From contig NZ_JALAHQ010000003.1 in assembly GCF_036983985.1 (NCBI RefSeq), forward strand, positions 124,001-188,000: a stretch of DNA of 64,000 bases, written 5' to 3'. The stretch is from Alishewanella metallidurans (lineage in GTDB: Bacteria; Pseudomonadota; Gammaproteobacteria; Enterobacterales; Alteromonadaceae). The translations under genes and the position numbers were made by a program. The notes under the pieces were generated by a model. The model saw only the letters and a program-made list of their open reading frames with translations, made no database searches and was not told where the DNA came from. Below are positions 17,823 through 26,150 of this stretch, in pieces; the stretch's first letter is position 1, and each line of letters opens with the position of its first letter.

Positions 17823-18287
17823 ATGTTAAAACTGTCTCGCCGTAACTGGAATAATGTACTGATTTTAGTCGTACTGGTATTAATGTTTGTACTGTACGGT
17901 ATTCCGCAGCGTTTACAGCAGTTAAACGCGTCTGAGCAGCGGTTAATCCCCGCTGACACAGAGCTATTAATGGTTGCCTTTGCCCAGCAGCGGTTAATCA
18001 AAGCCGGCCCAGTTTGGCAGTTGCAACCAATTAATATGAAAAATAGAGATGCCAGCCAGCTCGCGTTAGCGTGGCAACACAGTGTATTAACTCCAGTAAG
18101 TGTTCCGGCTAATAAAAGCCGTATACCAATAGCGCAGGCCAGTGTGCAGCTGGTAGGGCAAAGGGCTCCACTGATTTGGTTGTTGTATCCAGATAGCGAT
18201 GCTGAGCTGTTTTTATTGCAAGAGGCAGGGCAAAGTCAGTTTTACCAAATAACCGCCGCCCAGGCAGCATTATTATTTTTGTTGTAA
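17823..18287 (+). CDS. Uncharacterised single-pass membrane protein between rpmG and mutM
   Basis: A 154-residue protein of unknown function. One N-terminal membrane helix (around residues 12-28, ILVVLVLMFVLYG) follows a positively charged start (KLSRRNW), giving a type II orientation with a mostly periplasmic body. No enzyme motif is visible. It ends 21 bases before mutM on the same strand, so the two may be co-transcribed. It has ordinary base use for the region and appears to be a real chromosomal gene. Confidence 0.75.
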   Translation: MLKLSRRNWNNVLILVVLVLMFVLYGIPQRLQQLNASEQRLIPADTELLMVAFAQQRLIKAGPVWQLQPINMKNRDASQLALAWQHSVLTPVSVPANKSRIPIAQASVQLVGQRAPLIWLLYPDSDAELFLLQEAGQSQFYQITAAQAALLFLL

Positions 18288-18308
18288 AAAAGCGAGTTGG
18301 AGTAACCC

Positions 18309-19118
18309 GTGCCGGAATTGCCAGAAGTAGAAGTATCGCGTCAGGGCATTAGTCCCTACCTTGAAGATCATCACTTAGTACAAGTTATTGCTCGGCAACG
18401 TCAACTACGCTGGTGGATACCTGATGAGGTGCTGGCACAGCTTAATCAACCTATACTATCTGTTACTCGTCGGGCTAAATACTTACTTATTCAACTGCCA
18501 TTAGGTGACATTGTTTTGCATTTGGGTATGTCGGGCCATTTAAAGGTGCTGCCAAAAGGTACGCCAGCTACTAAGCATGATCATGTGGATTTAGTGCTAT
18601 CCAGCGGAATGACGCTTAGATTAAATGATACGCGTCGCTTTGGTGCGGTTTTATGGCAACCTAAAGGTGAAGTGCATCCGTTGTTGGCTAAACTTGGGCC
18701 TGAGCCATTAAGCGATAGTTTTAATATTGAGCAATTAGCGGACGCTTTTGCTAAACGTAGCACAGCAGTAAAACAAGTATTAATGGATAACCATGTGGTG
18801 GTGGGTGTGGGTAATATTTACGCCAATGAAGCCTTATTTAAAGCCGGTATACTGCCGACAAAACCTGCGAAAGAAGTAAGCCTGCAACAACTAGAAGCCT
18901 TAGTGCCGGTAATTAAAACTACGTTAGCAGAGGCGATTAAACAGGGGGGTACTACGTTAAAAGATTTTAGCCAAGCTGATGGTAAACCAGGCTATTTTGC
19001 CCAACAGTTATTAGTTTATGGCCGGGGCGCCAAGCCGTGTATGGCTTGCGGTATAATCCTAAATGAAATTCGCCTTGGCCAGCGTAGCACGGTATTTTGC
19101 TCGCATTGCCAGCACTAA
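18309..19118 (+). CDS. mutM: Formamidopyrimidine-DNA glycosylase
   Basis: Base-excision repair glycosylase/AP lyase that removes 8-oxoguanine, 269 residues. It starts at GTG 18309 because the catalytic residue must be the proline after the initiator, and the sequence gives MPELPEVEVSRQG. The C-terminal zinc finger has CMAC and CSHC (spacing x16). The conserved GVGNIYANEALF and the K of the beta-strand (HLKVLPKG) are present. It is convergent with the Omp85-like gene; stops are one base apart. Confidence 0.97.
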   Translation: MPELPEVEVSRQGISPYLEDHHLVQVIARQRQLRWWIPDEVLAQLNQPILSVTRRAKYLLIQLPLGDIVLHLGMSGHLKVLPKGTPATKHDHVDLVLSSGMTLRLNDTRRFGAVLWQPKGEVHPLLAKLGPEPLSDSFNIEQLADAFAKRSTAVKQVLMDNHVVVGVGNIYANEALFKAGILPTKPAKEVSLQQLEALVPVIKTTLAEAIKQGGTTLKDFSQADGKPGYFAQQLLVYGRGAKPCMACGIILNEIRLGQRSTVFCSHCQH

Positions 19119-19119
19119 A

Positions 19120-20736
19120 TTAAAAGCTTTGGTTGGCGGTGATCCTAATTTCCGTCGAGCTTAGGTTGTGGTTGTCGCTAAGCGCTTTGGTTAAATCGAT
19201 ATGGATCATGGTGCCGCGGCTAGAGTGACTAGACAGTAAGCGCACACCCGTACCAATGCCCACTAAGGTACCACCGGAAGAGGTATTGGCATCTTGTTCT
19301 TTAGTCTGCCATATTTTGCCCGCATCGACATAACCAGCAAAAGCTACATCTAGTAATTGCCATAATGACCAGTCGGTATAATGCCGATATTCTGCAGTAA
19401 TAACTGCCCGAGACTTGCCGCTACGAAAGTAAGCGGGGTAGGCGCGTAGCTGATCTTCGCCGCCAATATACAAGGGCTCATCACGAAATGGGTTTTGTCC
19501 CTTATCAAGCGTTAGCTTGCCAACAATAGTGTTGTAGTCGTTAAGTTGCTTAACCAGTTGCCAGTGAGAGTTAAATAGAAACTGCGTTTGTTCAAACTGA
19601 CGCTGAGTATATCTAGCGTCGGATAATAACCATAAATCTGTTGCTAGCTGCCAGTTTTTAGTTGCGCTAATCGACCAAAATAACGCATTAACGTCTGCTC
19701 CCAGCTTTTCATTATACTGGCCAATTTTTGCATTAAATTGCCAGCCTAAGTTGAAGTCTTCGGTGCGGTTAAAAGAGTTGATGTTGTACAGTTTTTTATA
19801 TTTGGCTTGAATATATTCGTACTCTGCCCAGTAGCCAGTTAGGTTTCTATCTTCGGCGAAGCCAAATAGAGTACGGTCATTTTCGTAAAATTTGTGGCTA
19901 TTTGCCTCAAAAGCAAGCTTTAAGCGGTGCACATGCTTACTATTAAGATTAAGTTTGTAACCAAGTTCAGCCTTAAATTTGTTGTGTTGGCGCTCATAGC
20001 TGTTGTATTCCTCGCCGGCATCATATTCGTTAACGTCTTCAGATATACGTTCAATATCAAAGCCTAAAGCCCAAGGTGAGGATAGCCGGTAAAATGGGCG
20101 ATTAATTCCCAGTCGATAGTTATTACCATCACTATTTTTACTGTAGGCTACGGCGCTATTCCAAAAACTACCAAACATATTAGGTGATAAAAATACAAAA
20201 CCTGCTCCGCTGCGTTCACTGTCATGCTTATATTCTAAGTTTAGGCGGTTGCCCGTACCTAGTAAGTTATCTTCATCAATGCCTATGGCACTTTTACTGC
20301 GCCCACCTTCACTAGAAAAATCGAGCGTTGGTAGTAACGACCAATTATCCCAAGTCGACACATTAACAATCACGCTGTTGCTCTCGGTACAATAATGGGT
20401 AATGCGTACTTCTGCTTCACGAATGTAACGTCGACTACGTAATAAGCGCTCGGTTTCAGCTAAGTCTTTTAACCGCAGAGTGTCTGAGGGCTGAAATAAC
20501 AAATCATCTTCTAATACCGATTCTTTAGTGATGGTATGGGTATAGTTAGCAAATTCATGTAGCCAAAAAGAATGTTTGTCAGTTAAGTCAAATACGTTGT
20601 TTGCTGTGTAAGTAATACTTTTTATCGTAACGTTTTGCTCATCAACCAGAAAGTTATTGTCAGCAACAGCTTGGCATTCAGCTTGGGCTTGGCCGGCTAA
20701 AAGTAGCATGACTGCTGTAGCGACAAGGTTTTTCAT
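19120..20736 (-). CDS. BamA/TamA-family (Omp85-like) outer-membrane protein
   Basis: A 538-residue exported protein. A signal peptide (MKNLVATAVMLLLAGQAQA) is followed by a POTRA-like segment (around residues 80-135, LRLKDLAETERLLRSRRYIREAEV) and a C-terminal beta-barrel. The barrel shows many alternating aromatic strands and ends in phenylalanine (ITANQSF), as an outer-membrane barrel should. A surface-antigen-like GGEDQLRAYP precedes the last strands. With only about one POTRA it is shorter than BamA or TamA, so the substrate is unknown. GGAG precedes the ATG. Confidence 0.8.
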   Translation of the reverse strand: MKNLVATAVMLLLAGQAQAECQAVADNNFLVDEQNVTIKSITYTANNVFDLTDKHSFWLHEFANYTHTITKESVLEDDLLFQPSDTLRLKDLAETERLLRSRRYIREAEVRITHYCTESNSVIVNVSTWDNWSLLPTLDFSSEGGRSKSAIGIDEDNLLGTGNRLNLEYKHDSERSGAGFVFLSPNMFGSFWNSAVAYSKNSDGNNYRLGINRPFYRLSSPWALGFDIERISEDVNEYDAGEEYNSYERQHNKFKAELGYKLNLNSKHVHRLKLAFEANSHKFYENDRTLFGFAEDRNLTGYWAEYEYIQAKYKKLYNINSFNRTEDFNLGWQFNAKIGQYNEKLGADVNALFWSISATKNWQLATDLWLLSDARYTQRQFEQTQFLFNSHWQLVKQLNDYNTIVGKLTLDKGQNPFRDEPLYIGGEDQLRAYPAYFRSGKSRAVITAEYRHYTDWSLWQLLDVAFAGYVDAGKIWQTKEQDANTSSGGTLVGIGTGVRLLSSHSSRGTMIHIDLTKALSDNHNLSSTEIRITANQSF

Positions 20737-20816
20737 TGGTTACTCCATAAGCCGTTATCAGTCGACTGTAGTTATGTTGCCTTAAGGTAACATTAACGTT
20801 TAACTTCAGGGAGATA

Positions 20817-21626
20817 TTAATTTTTTTGTTGGTGAAGGTATACCGTACGCTGCGGAAAGGGTATATCAATACCTGCATTATCAAACGCAATTTTTATTTC
20901 TTCCTGCAAGCTATTACGTAAATCACGAAAGTTTTCTCGTTTAGCCCATACTGAAAATTGAATATTAAGCGCCGAGTCGCCAAAGCCAACAAACAAAAAT
21001 ATAGGTTTGGGTTCATCAAGGCATAACGGATTTTTATCAGCCACTTCAGTTAAAATACGCCGTACTAACGAAATTTGCTCCTTATATGCAACGCCCATTT
21101 GTAAATCAAAACGACGTATTGGAAAGCGTGTCAGGTTGGTGACCTCACTTTTTATTAGCGTTTCATTGGGTATGCGCACAAATAAGTTATCAAAAGTACG
21201 CAACTTAACTGACAGTAAATCTATCGACAACACTTCGCCGGTGGTGTTACCTATTTTTATCGTGTCGCCTAGGCGAAAGGATTGTTCGCCAATAAGAAAT
21301 AAACCACTAATTAGATTAGACGCTGAAGTTTGTGAGGCAAAACCAATAGCAACCGATAATACGCCAGCAGCGCCTAATAAAACGCTAAGTGAAAACCCCA
21401 GTTGTTGTAATGCTGAGGCAAAAAATAATGCTAGAACTAGCCAATAAACCAGCCGTTTAAATAGCACTATATGGTGCTGCGAAAAGTTTTTGCTAAAAAA
21501 CCGACTGACTGCGCGCGACGCGATACCGGCAACAAGAAAACCAGCAAGTAGTAATACACCGGCTTTAATCATGCTGCCAATTTGTTCGGATTGTAACCAC
21601 TGTATTAGTTGTTCAGTCATGTTCAC
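20817..21626 (-). CDS. Small-conductance mechanosensitive channel (MscS family)
   Basis: Inner-membrane tension-gated channel of 269 residues, close to E. coli MscS. It has three N-terminal membrane helices. The pore helix motif GAAGVLSVAIGFASQTSASN lies near residue 90, followed by the beta domain (LGDTIKIGNTTGEV) and the alpha/beta domain. Its start lies 14 bases inside the end of the upstream DUF432-like gene, so the two are translationally coupled. Confidence 0.92.
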   Translation of the reverse strand: MNMTEQLIQWLQSEQIGSMIKAGVLLLAGFLVAGIASRAVSRFFSKNFSQHHIVLFKRLVYWLVLALFFASALQQLGFSLSVLLGAAGVLSVAIGFASQTSASNLISGLFLIGEQSFRLGDTIKIGNTTGEVLSIDLLSVKLRTFDNLFVRIPNETLIKSEVTNLTRFPIRRFDLQMGVAYKEQISLVRRILTEVADKNPLCLDEPKPIFLFVGFGDSALNIQFSVWAKRENFRDLRNSLQEEIKIAFDNAGIDIPFPQRTVYLHQQKN

Positions 21627-22431
21627 CTCGTCTAGTGGTTAATATATCGGCAAAAGCACGAAATAAGTTGTGCTTCTCTGATTTTAGCATTGGCTCTGAT
21701 AGCAAGGTTGCACCAGCTGCATCGCTAGCTGATAGCTTGCCGGTGCGAAAATGCGTTAGTGGCTCTAATTCTTCATGTTTAAGTGTTATTGGGTTGGTCC
21801 ACAGGTTGCCATCTGGCAGCGCAAATAAAGACAAATAGGGTACGGGCACACTAATTTTGTCGATACTGAGCATTTTGCTGGAATTATTATGAATAGTTAC
21901 CGGAGTAATGGCGCGATATGAGCGCTGAGGTAACTCCGCTTTGGTATGGCGAGCATTGGTTTTATCAGCATAGCAAAGCTCACCCACTTGGGTAGATGGG
22001 CCAAACCAAGTGTCGGACAAGCGTTGTACGATAATGTCTTGCAGTACAATGTCTGGCTGTTTTAACGTTAGCCTTACTGATACCGGCGAACTAATGTAAA
22101 ATGTAGTTTGCTCATTGGGCGGTAAGCTAACGGGTTGAAATGTTTTTACTACGATAGGGCGATCTAGCAGTTGGGGCAATAACTGGTAAATTGCTGGGCT
22201 TTGTTTGAATAAATAGCGCTGGCAAGTTAGGTGCACTGGGATCATGTTTACCGCGTTGTTAAACAGCGGGTCTGCTTTTTCTTCTGTGTTATATTCATAC
22301 GCCAACAACCATTGCTGGGCTTGGCGTTGTACATAAACATGCAGTGGCCCTAGCCGATAGTGCCAACAAGCGTTTATAGCCAGCTCTTGTGGTTGCCACC
22401 AAGCGTGATGATTAGTTGTTGTGCTTAACAT
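21613..22431 (-). CDS. DUF432-like protein coupled to MscS
   Basis: A 272-residue soluble protein of unknown function. No signal peptide or membrane segment is seen. Sequence character (short beta-rich segments, SIDKISVPVPYLSLFA, a charged tail) fits DUF432, a family often found next to mscS genes; the assignment is by memory and moderately sure. It overlaps mscS by 14 bases, which argues that it modulates or assembles with the channel. Confidence 0.6.
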   Translation of the reverse strand: MLSTTTNHHAWWQPQELAINACWHYRLGPLHVYVQRQAQQWLLAYEYNTEEKADPLFNNAVNMIPVHLTCQRYLFKQSPAIYQLLPQLLDRPIVVKTFQPVSLPPNEQTTFYISSPVSVRLTLKQPDIVLQDIIVQRLSDTWFGPSTQVGELCYADKTNARHTKAELPQRSYRAITPVTIHNNSSKMLSIDKISVPVPYLSLFALPDGNLWTNPITLKHEELEPLTHFRTGKLSASDAAGATLLSEPMLKSEKHNLFRAFADILTTRRGEHD

Positions 22432-22501
22432 TTATCTACCTATAACTAAGCTTTTCGCCATATTAGCAAGAACCTGAGCTAACGCCCAATGCGATATTCA
22501 G

Positions 22502-22529
22502 TTGTGATTCACTGCTATGCTATTATAAA
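22502..22529 (+). promoter_or_regulatory. Probable promoter of mgtE
   Basis: TTGTGA (22502-22507), 16-base spacer, TATAAA (22524-22529). A GGAGG ribosome site lies just before the mgtE ATG. No Mg-riboswitch is evident in the ~60-base leader. Confidence 0.45.
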
Positions 22530-22590
22530 ATAGCGTGAATTTTTCTTATTTAGCAATACGTTAATTTATTAACGCGGAGGTGACACTGCT

Positions 22591-23934
22591 ATGGAACTAC
22601 CAGCATTAATCACCACGCTGCGCAGTGCGCTGGAATCAGACACCGTACCTCTGCTTAGAGAGCAGCTTATTGATGTGCATCCAGCTGATTTAGCGTCTGC
22701 TTTGGTTGAGTTTGAGACCAGCGATTTATGGACGCTATTAACGGTATTTCCCCGTGCTGAACAGGCCAAGGTGTTTGGCTACCTGCCACCAGAAGAGCAG
22801 GTTAATTTATCTATTCGTATCAGTAGGCGTAAATTAGCGCCGATTATTCGGCAAATGCCGCCGGATGAACGGGCGGCGCTGTTTCACCGGTTAAGTGACG
22901 AGCAACGTGAAACGTTACTGCCAGCCTTGGCGCAAGCTGAGCGTGAAGACTTATTGCGTTTAACCGCTCATGAGCAAGGTACGGCCGGTTCGATTATGAC
23001 ATCGGACTACGCTATTTTAGCGACGGACTTAACGGTTGCGCAATCGCTTGAATCGTTACGTCGTGAAGCACCGGACAAAGAAACCATCTATTTTGCTTAT
23101 GTAGTAGATCATCATCGTAAGCTTATAGGTGTTGTGTCGTTGCGCGATCTTATTCTTGCGCCAGTATCGATGCCAATTATCGAATTGATGAACCAAGATC
23201 CTATTTGCGCCAGCGTCGATATGCCGCAAGAAGAGGTTGCGGCGCTTATTGCGAAGTACGACTTATTAGCACTGCCCATTATTAATAACCAAGAGCAAAT
23301 GGTGGGTATTGTTACCTACGATGACGCGATGGACGTTGCCGAAGAAGAGGCTACAGAAGACTTTCACAAAAATGCGACCATCGGCAAGCTAGAAAGCAGT
23401 GTAAAAGATGCCAGCATTATGCTGTTGTATCGTAAGCGCGTGCTGTGGTTAGTAATATTGGTATTTGGTAATATTTTCTCTGGTGCGGGTATCGCTTATT
23501 TTGAAGGCACAATTTCTGCTCATTTAGCATTGTTATTTTTCTTGCCACTGCTAATTGGTAGTAGCGGTAATGCGGGGGCACAATCGGGCACGTTAATGGT
23601 ACGGGCATTAGCTACCGGCGATATTAAAATGCGTGACTGGGGTGCACTGCTGGGCAAAGAATGTTTAGTTGCAGGCTTGCTGGGTTTTACTATGGCCGCA
23701 GCCGTTGTTGGCTTAGGCTGGTGGCGCGGTGGTTATGATATTGCGATAGTGGTGGCGATAACCATGATGTTTGTCGTGATGGTAGGTAGTTTAATTGGTT
23801 TATCACTGCCATTTTTACTAAGCCGGTTTAACCTTGACCCAGCAACAGCAAGTGGGCCACTTATTACCTCTATCGCCGACGTAGCTGGGGTAGTGCTGTA
23901 CTTCTCTATTGCTACTTGGTATCTGGGGTTGTAA
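22591..23934 (+). CDS. mgtE: Magnesium transporter MgtE
   Basis: Mg2+ channel of 447 residues with the normal order: an N-terminal helical MgtE_N domain (HPADLASALVEF), two CBS domains (about residues 135-255), a connecting helix, and five membrane helices. The transmembrane part has the pore-region motifs GSSGNAGAQSGTL and DPATASGP. In the family, cytosolic Mg binding between the N and CBS domains closes the pore. It is convergent with the CDF exporter across a long perfect hairpin. Confidence 0.96.
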   Translation: MELPALITTLRSALESDTVPLLREQLIDVHPADLASALVEFETSDLWTLLTVFPRAEQAKVFGYLPPEEQVNLSIRISRRKLAPIIRQMPPDERAALFHRLSDEQRETLLPALAQAEREDLLRLTAHEQGTAGSIMTSDYAILATDLTVAQSLESLRREAPDKETIYFAYVVDHHRKLIGVVSLRDLILAPVSMPIIELMNQDPICASVDMPQEEVAALIAKYDLLALPIINNQEQMVGIVTYDDAMDVAEEEATEDFHKNATIGKLESSVKDASIMLLYRKRVLWLVILVFGNIFSGAGIAYFEGTISAHLALLFFLPLLIGSSGNAGAQSGTLMVRALATGDIKMRDWGALLGKECLVAGLLGFTMAAAVVGLGWWRGGYDIAIVVAITMMFVVMVGSLIGLSLPFLLSRFNLDPATASGPLITSIADVAGVVLYFSIATWYLGL

Positions 23935-23938
23935 TTAT

Positions 23939-23982
23939 AGTACCAACATAGCGGCTAAAATAATCGCCGCTATGTTGGTACT
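23939..23982. terminator. Bidirectional terminator with 17-bp perfect stem
   Basis: Arms 23939-23955 and 23966-23982 pair perfectly around a 10-base loop, between the convergent mgtE and CDF genes. The right arm contains the CDF stop codon (23970-23972), so the last CDF codons are part of the stem. Confidence 0.8.
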
Positions 23983-24926
23983 TTATACGCAGTGACGCCG
24001 TTAGCAAGTTCTTTGGGTTCAACGTGGACAACTAACTCAATACCAAGCTGTAGCAACGCAATTTCAGCTTCGTCTGCTAACTTATGGGCTTTTTCTACCG
24101 TCCAGTGTGCTGGAACCTGCATATCGGTTTGGGCAAATTGTAGTGTGGCTGCAGCTCGAGTGCGCAGATGAATAAAACTAACTTCCGGGCCGCCGATCGC
24201 TGCTAGCGTCTGTTCAATTTTAGCAATGTCTTCATCAGGCAGAGCCTTATCCATTAGGCCATTTGCCGCACGAAACAAAATGCCATACCCTTCGTACACA
24301 ATATGCAGCGCCACGGCAATAGCCACTAAAGGGTCAAGCCAGCTATAACCGCTTACTGCGGCTAGCGCTACACCAATAATCACACCTACCGTAGTCCATA
24401 CGTCGGTCATTAAATGTTTACCGTCGCCCTCTAACGCGGGTGAATTATGCTGTTTGCCACCACGCAACAATAACAGCGCGATAGCCAAGTTAATTAAACT
24501 CGCCAATACCGTAAATGCGGTACCTATGCCCAGAGTAGAAATAGGTTGCGGGTTTATTAAGCGCTCAATGGCAGTAATACAAATAGCAAATGCAGCAAGC
24601 AGTATCATGCCGCCTTCAAAAGCTGCTGATAAGTATTCCGCTTTACTGTGACCATAAGGGTGGCTGTCATCAGCGGGGCGTCTTGCTAGTGTAACCATAA
24701 AGAGCGCAAAACCAGCGCCGGCGACATTAACCACTGATTCAATAGCATCAGATAAAAAGCCAACTGAACCGGTAATGTACCAAGCTAAGGTTTTTAGCGC
24801 CATGGTGACAAAGGCAGCTAATAAAGACAGTAATAATAGTTGGCGAGGGCGCAGGTTTAGCATAGAGATGAGTCGCAAATAGTCAGTATATTGTTGCAGT
24901 GTAGAGTAGCTATTTCGCAATGTCAT
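23970..24926 (-). CDS. Cation diffusion facilitator (CDF) metal exporter
   Basis: Proton-driven divalent metal efflux protein, 318 residues from the chosen ATG. Six membrane helices are visible, with metal-site motifs LSDAIES in helix II and MTDVWTT in helix V, plus the HPYGHSKAE loop. A C-terminal cytoplasmic dimer domain follows (IHLRTRAAATLQFAQTDMQV). The metal (Zn, Fe or Mn) cannot be told. The start is uncertain: a GTG at 24953 and an ATG near 24865 are also in frame and none has a clear ribosome site. Confidence 0.88.
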   Translation of the reverse strand: MTLRNSYSTLQQYTDYLRLISMLNLRPRQLLLLSLLAAFVTMALKTLAWYITGSVGFLSDAIESVVNVAGAGFALFMVTLARRPADDSHPYGHSKAEYLSAAFEGGMILLAAFAICITAIERLINPQPISTLGIGTAFTVLASLINLAIALLLLRGGKQHNSPALEGDGKHLMTDVWTTVGVIIGVALAAVSGYSWLDPLVAIAVALHIVYEGYGILFRAANGLMDKALPDEDIAKIEQTLAAIGGPEVSFIHLRTRAAATLQFAQTDMQVPAHWTVEKAHKLADEAEIALLQLGIELVVHVEPKELANGVTAYKVPT

Positions 24927-25009
24927 GCGTTGAAGTAAAAGCGGTAAAAACACAAGGTAATAAAACGCTGCTGAGGCGTTAAGGCACCATCAGCAGCGCT
25001 TGGGTATTG

Positions 25010-25840
25010 CTATACGCTTTTTTTAAGTAACTTTCTGCCGCCAAGAAGCATTAAACCTGAGGCTAACAAAATCACAGAACCAGACTCTGGCACTGGATTA
25101 GGTGTAGGGTCAACAACAATGTTACCGTTACGCGCAGTAAAAACGTAACGACCATCGATATCGCTATTGTAACGATTATTAATTAATGAATTTATACCTG
25201 AGTTTAAGAAGGCACCGTTGACCGCAGAGCCCGCTAATTCATAAAACGTACCTGGATTATTTGTGCCGTTGGAAAAGCCAGCACGAGCAGATGAGCCACC
25301 TAAACCGTTTTCATCTGAATCACTGGCAGTTCCGGCTTCCCACATAATATTGTCGTAGTTAAAAATGATGTCAAAATCACCTGCAGCAATATCACTTCTG
25401 TCGACTAAAATTAACTGAAAGCTATTAAAGTTAGTATGCGTTGAATCGCTGAAATAGTAATCAACATCAAGCCAGTTTACGGCAAAAGCGTTAAAGCCGT
25501 TAAGCTGGCCTTGGCCGTAAGTGACTAGCTCACCAGCATTGCGAGTATCTACGTCTGCGAAAAAAGGCGCAATAATTTGCTGTCCAGTTGAGGTTAAGTC
25601 AAAAGGGGTGTAAGCAGAGATTGGGCTATCAAACGTCACGTTACCGTTGTTGTTTACATACAAATCACTGAATACTAAACCGAAAAAGTTTACGTTAAAA
25701 CCAATAGACACTAGCCCAGTAGAGCCGTCATCGTTACCCGGTAATGTATTATCGTTAAAACCAGTAATAATGGCGCCAGCAAATGCTGGGGCGCTTAATG
25801 ACAAGGCGAGAATTCCAGTTGAAAGTAATTTTTTTAACAT
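25010..25840 (-). CDS. PEP-CTERM sorted protein with NIDO-like domain
   Basis: Exported protein of 276 residues. It has a signal peptide (MLKKLLSTGILALSLSAPAFA) and a nidogen-like (NIDO) body: GFNVNFFG, YVNNNGNVTF, and IIAPFFADVDTRN. The C-terminal sorting tag is a PEP-type motif VPESGS, a short membrane helix and a basic end (GRKLLKK). In the family the tag is cut by an exosortase to release or anchor extracellular proteins; no exosortase gene is in this window. The start at ATG 25840 is chosen because GGAG lies six bases upstream, not the more upstream in-frame codon. Confidence 0.85.
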   Translation of the reverse strand: MLKKLLSTGILALSLSAPAFAGAIITGFNDNTLPGNDDGSTGLVSIGFNVNFFGLVFSDLYVNNNGNVTFDSPISAYTPFDLTSTGQQIIAPFFADVDTRNAGELVTYGQGQLNGFNAFAVNWLDVDYYFSDSTHTNFNSFQLILVDRSDIAAGDFDIIFNYDNIMWEAGTASDSDENGLGGSSARAGFSNGTNNPGTFYELAGSAVNGAFLNSGINSLINNRYNSDIDGRYVFTARNGNIVVDPTPNPVPESGSVILLASGLMLLGGRKLLKKSV

Positions 25841-26015
25841 TTTAATCTCCAACACTTAACCATTTTAATTGTTATTTTACTAAAGCATGAAGTATGCCAA
25901 TAAATTACTCTATGTTTTTCAGTTGGATATTAATTGTTAACAACAAGATATGTAAAATTAGCTGTCAGTTTTTCCTACGATTGCAGTTAATCTAGAAAAG
26001 CTCTACACTTGCCGC

Positions 26016-26098
26016 GCAACCAAGGGGTGCAATTGCTGAGATGCCGAAAGGCGAACCCTATGAACCTGATCCGGATTATACCGGCGGAGGGATGGTGC
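26016..26098 (+). promoter_or_regulatory. TPP riboswitch (THI element)
   Basis: Conserved TPP aptamer pieces in order: AAGGGGTGC, GCTGAGAT, a short hairpin, GAACCC, TGAACCTGATCCGGATTATACC, then GGCGGAGGGA, closed by ACCA/TGGT. It lies 53 bases before the TonB receptor start. A CTCC (26102-26105) downstream could mask the GGAG ribosome site (26135-26138), which would fit translational control; that part is inference. Confidence 0.95.
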
Positions 26099-26150
26099 TA
26101 ACTCCTCATGCTGGTGTGATCTCTATGTTGTTTTGGAGACTCATACAAAA

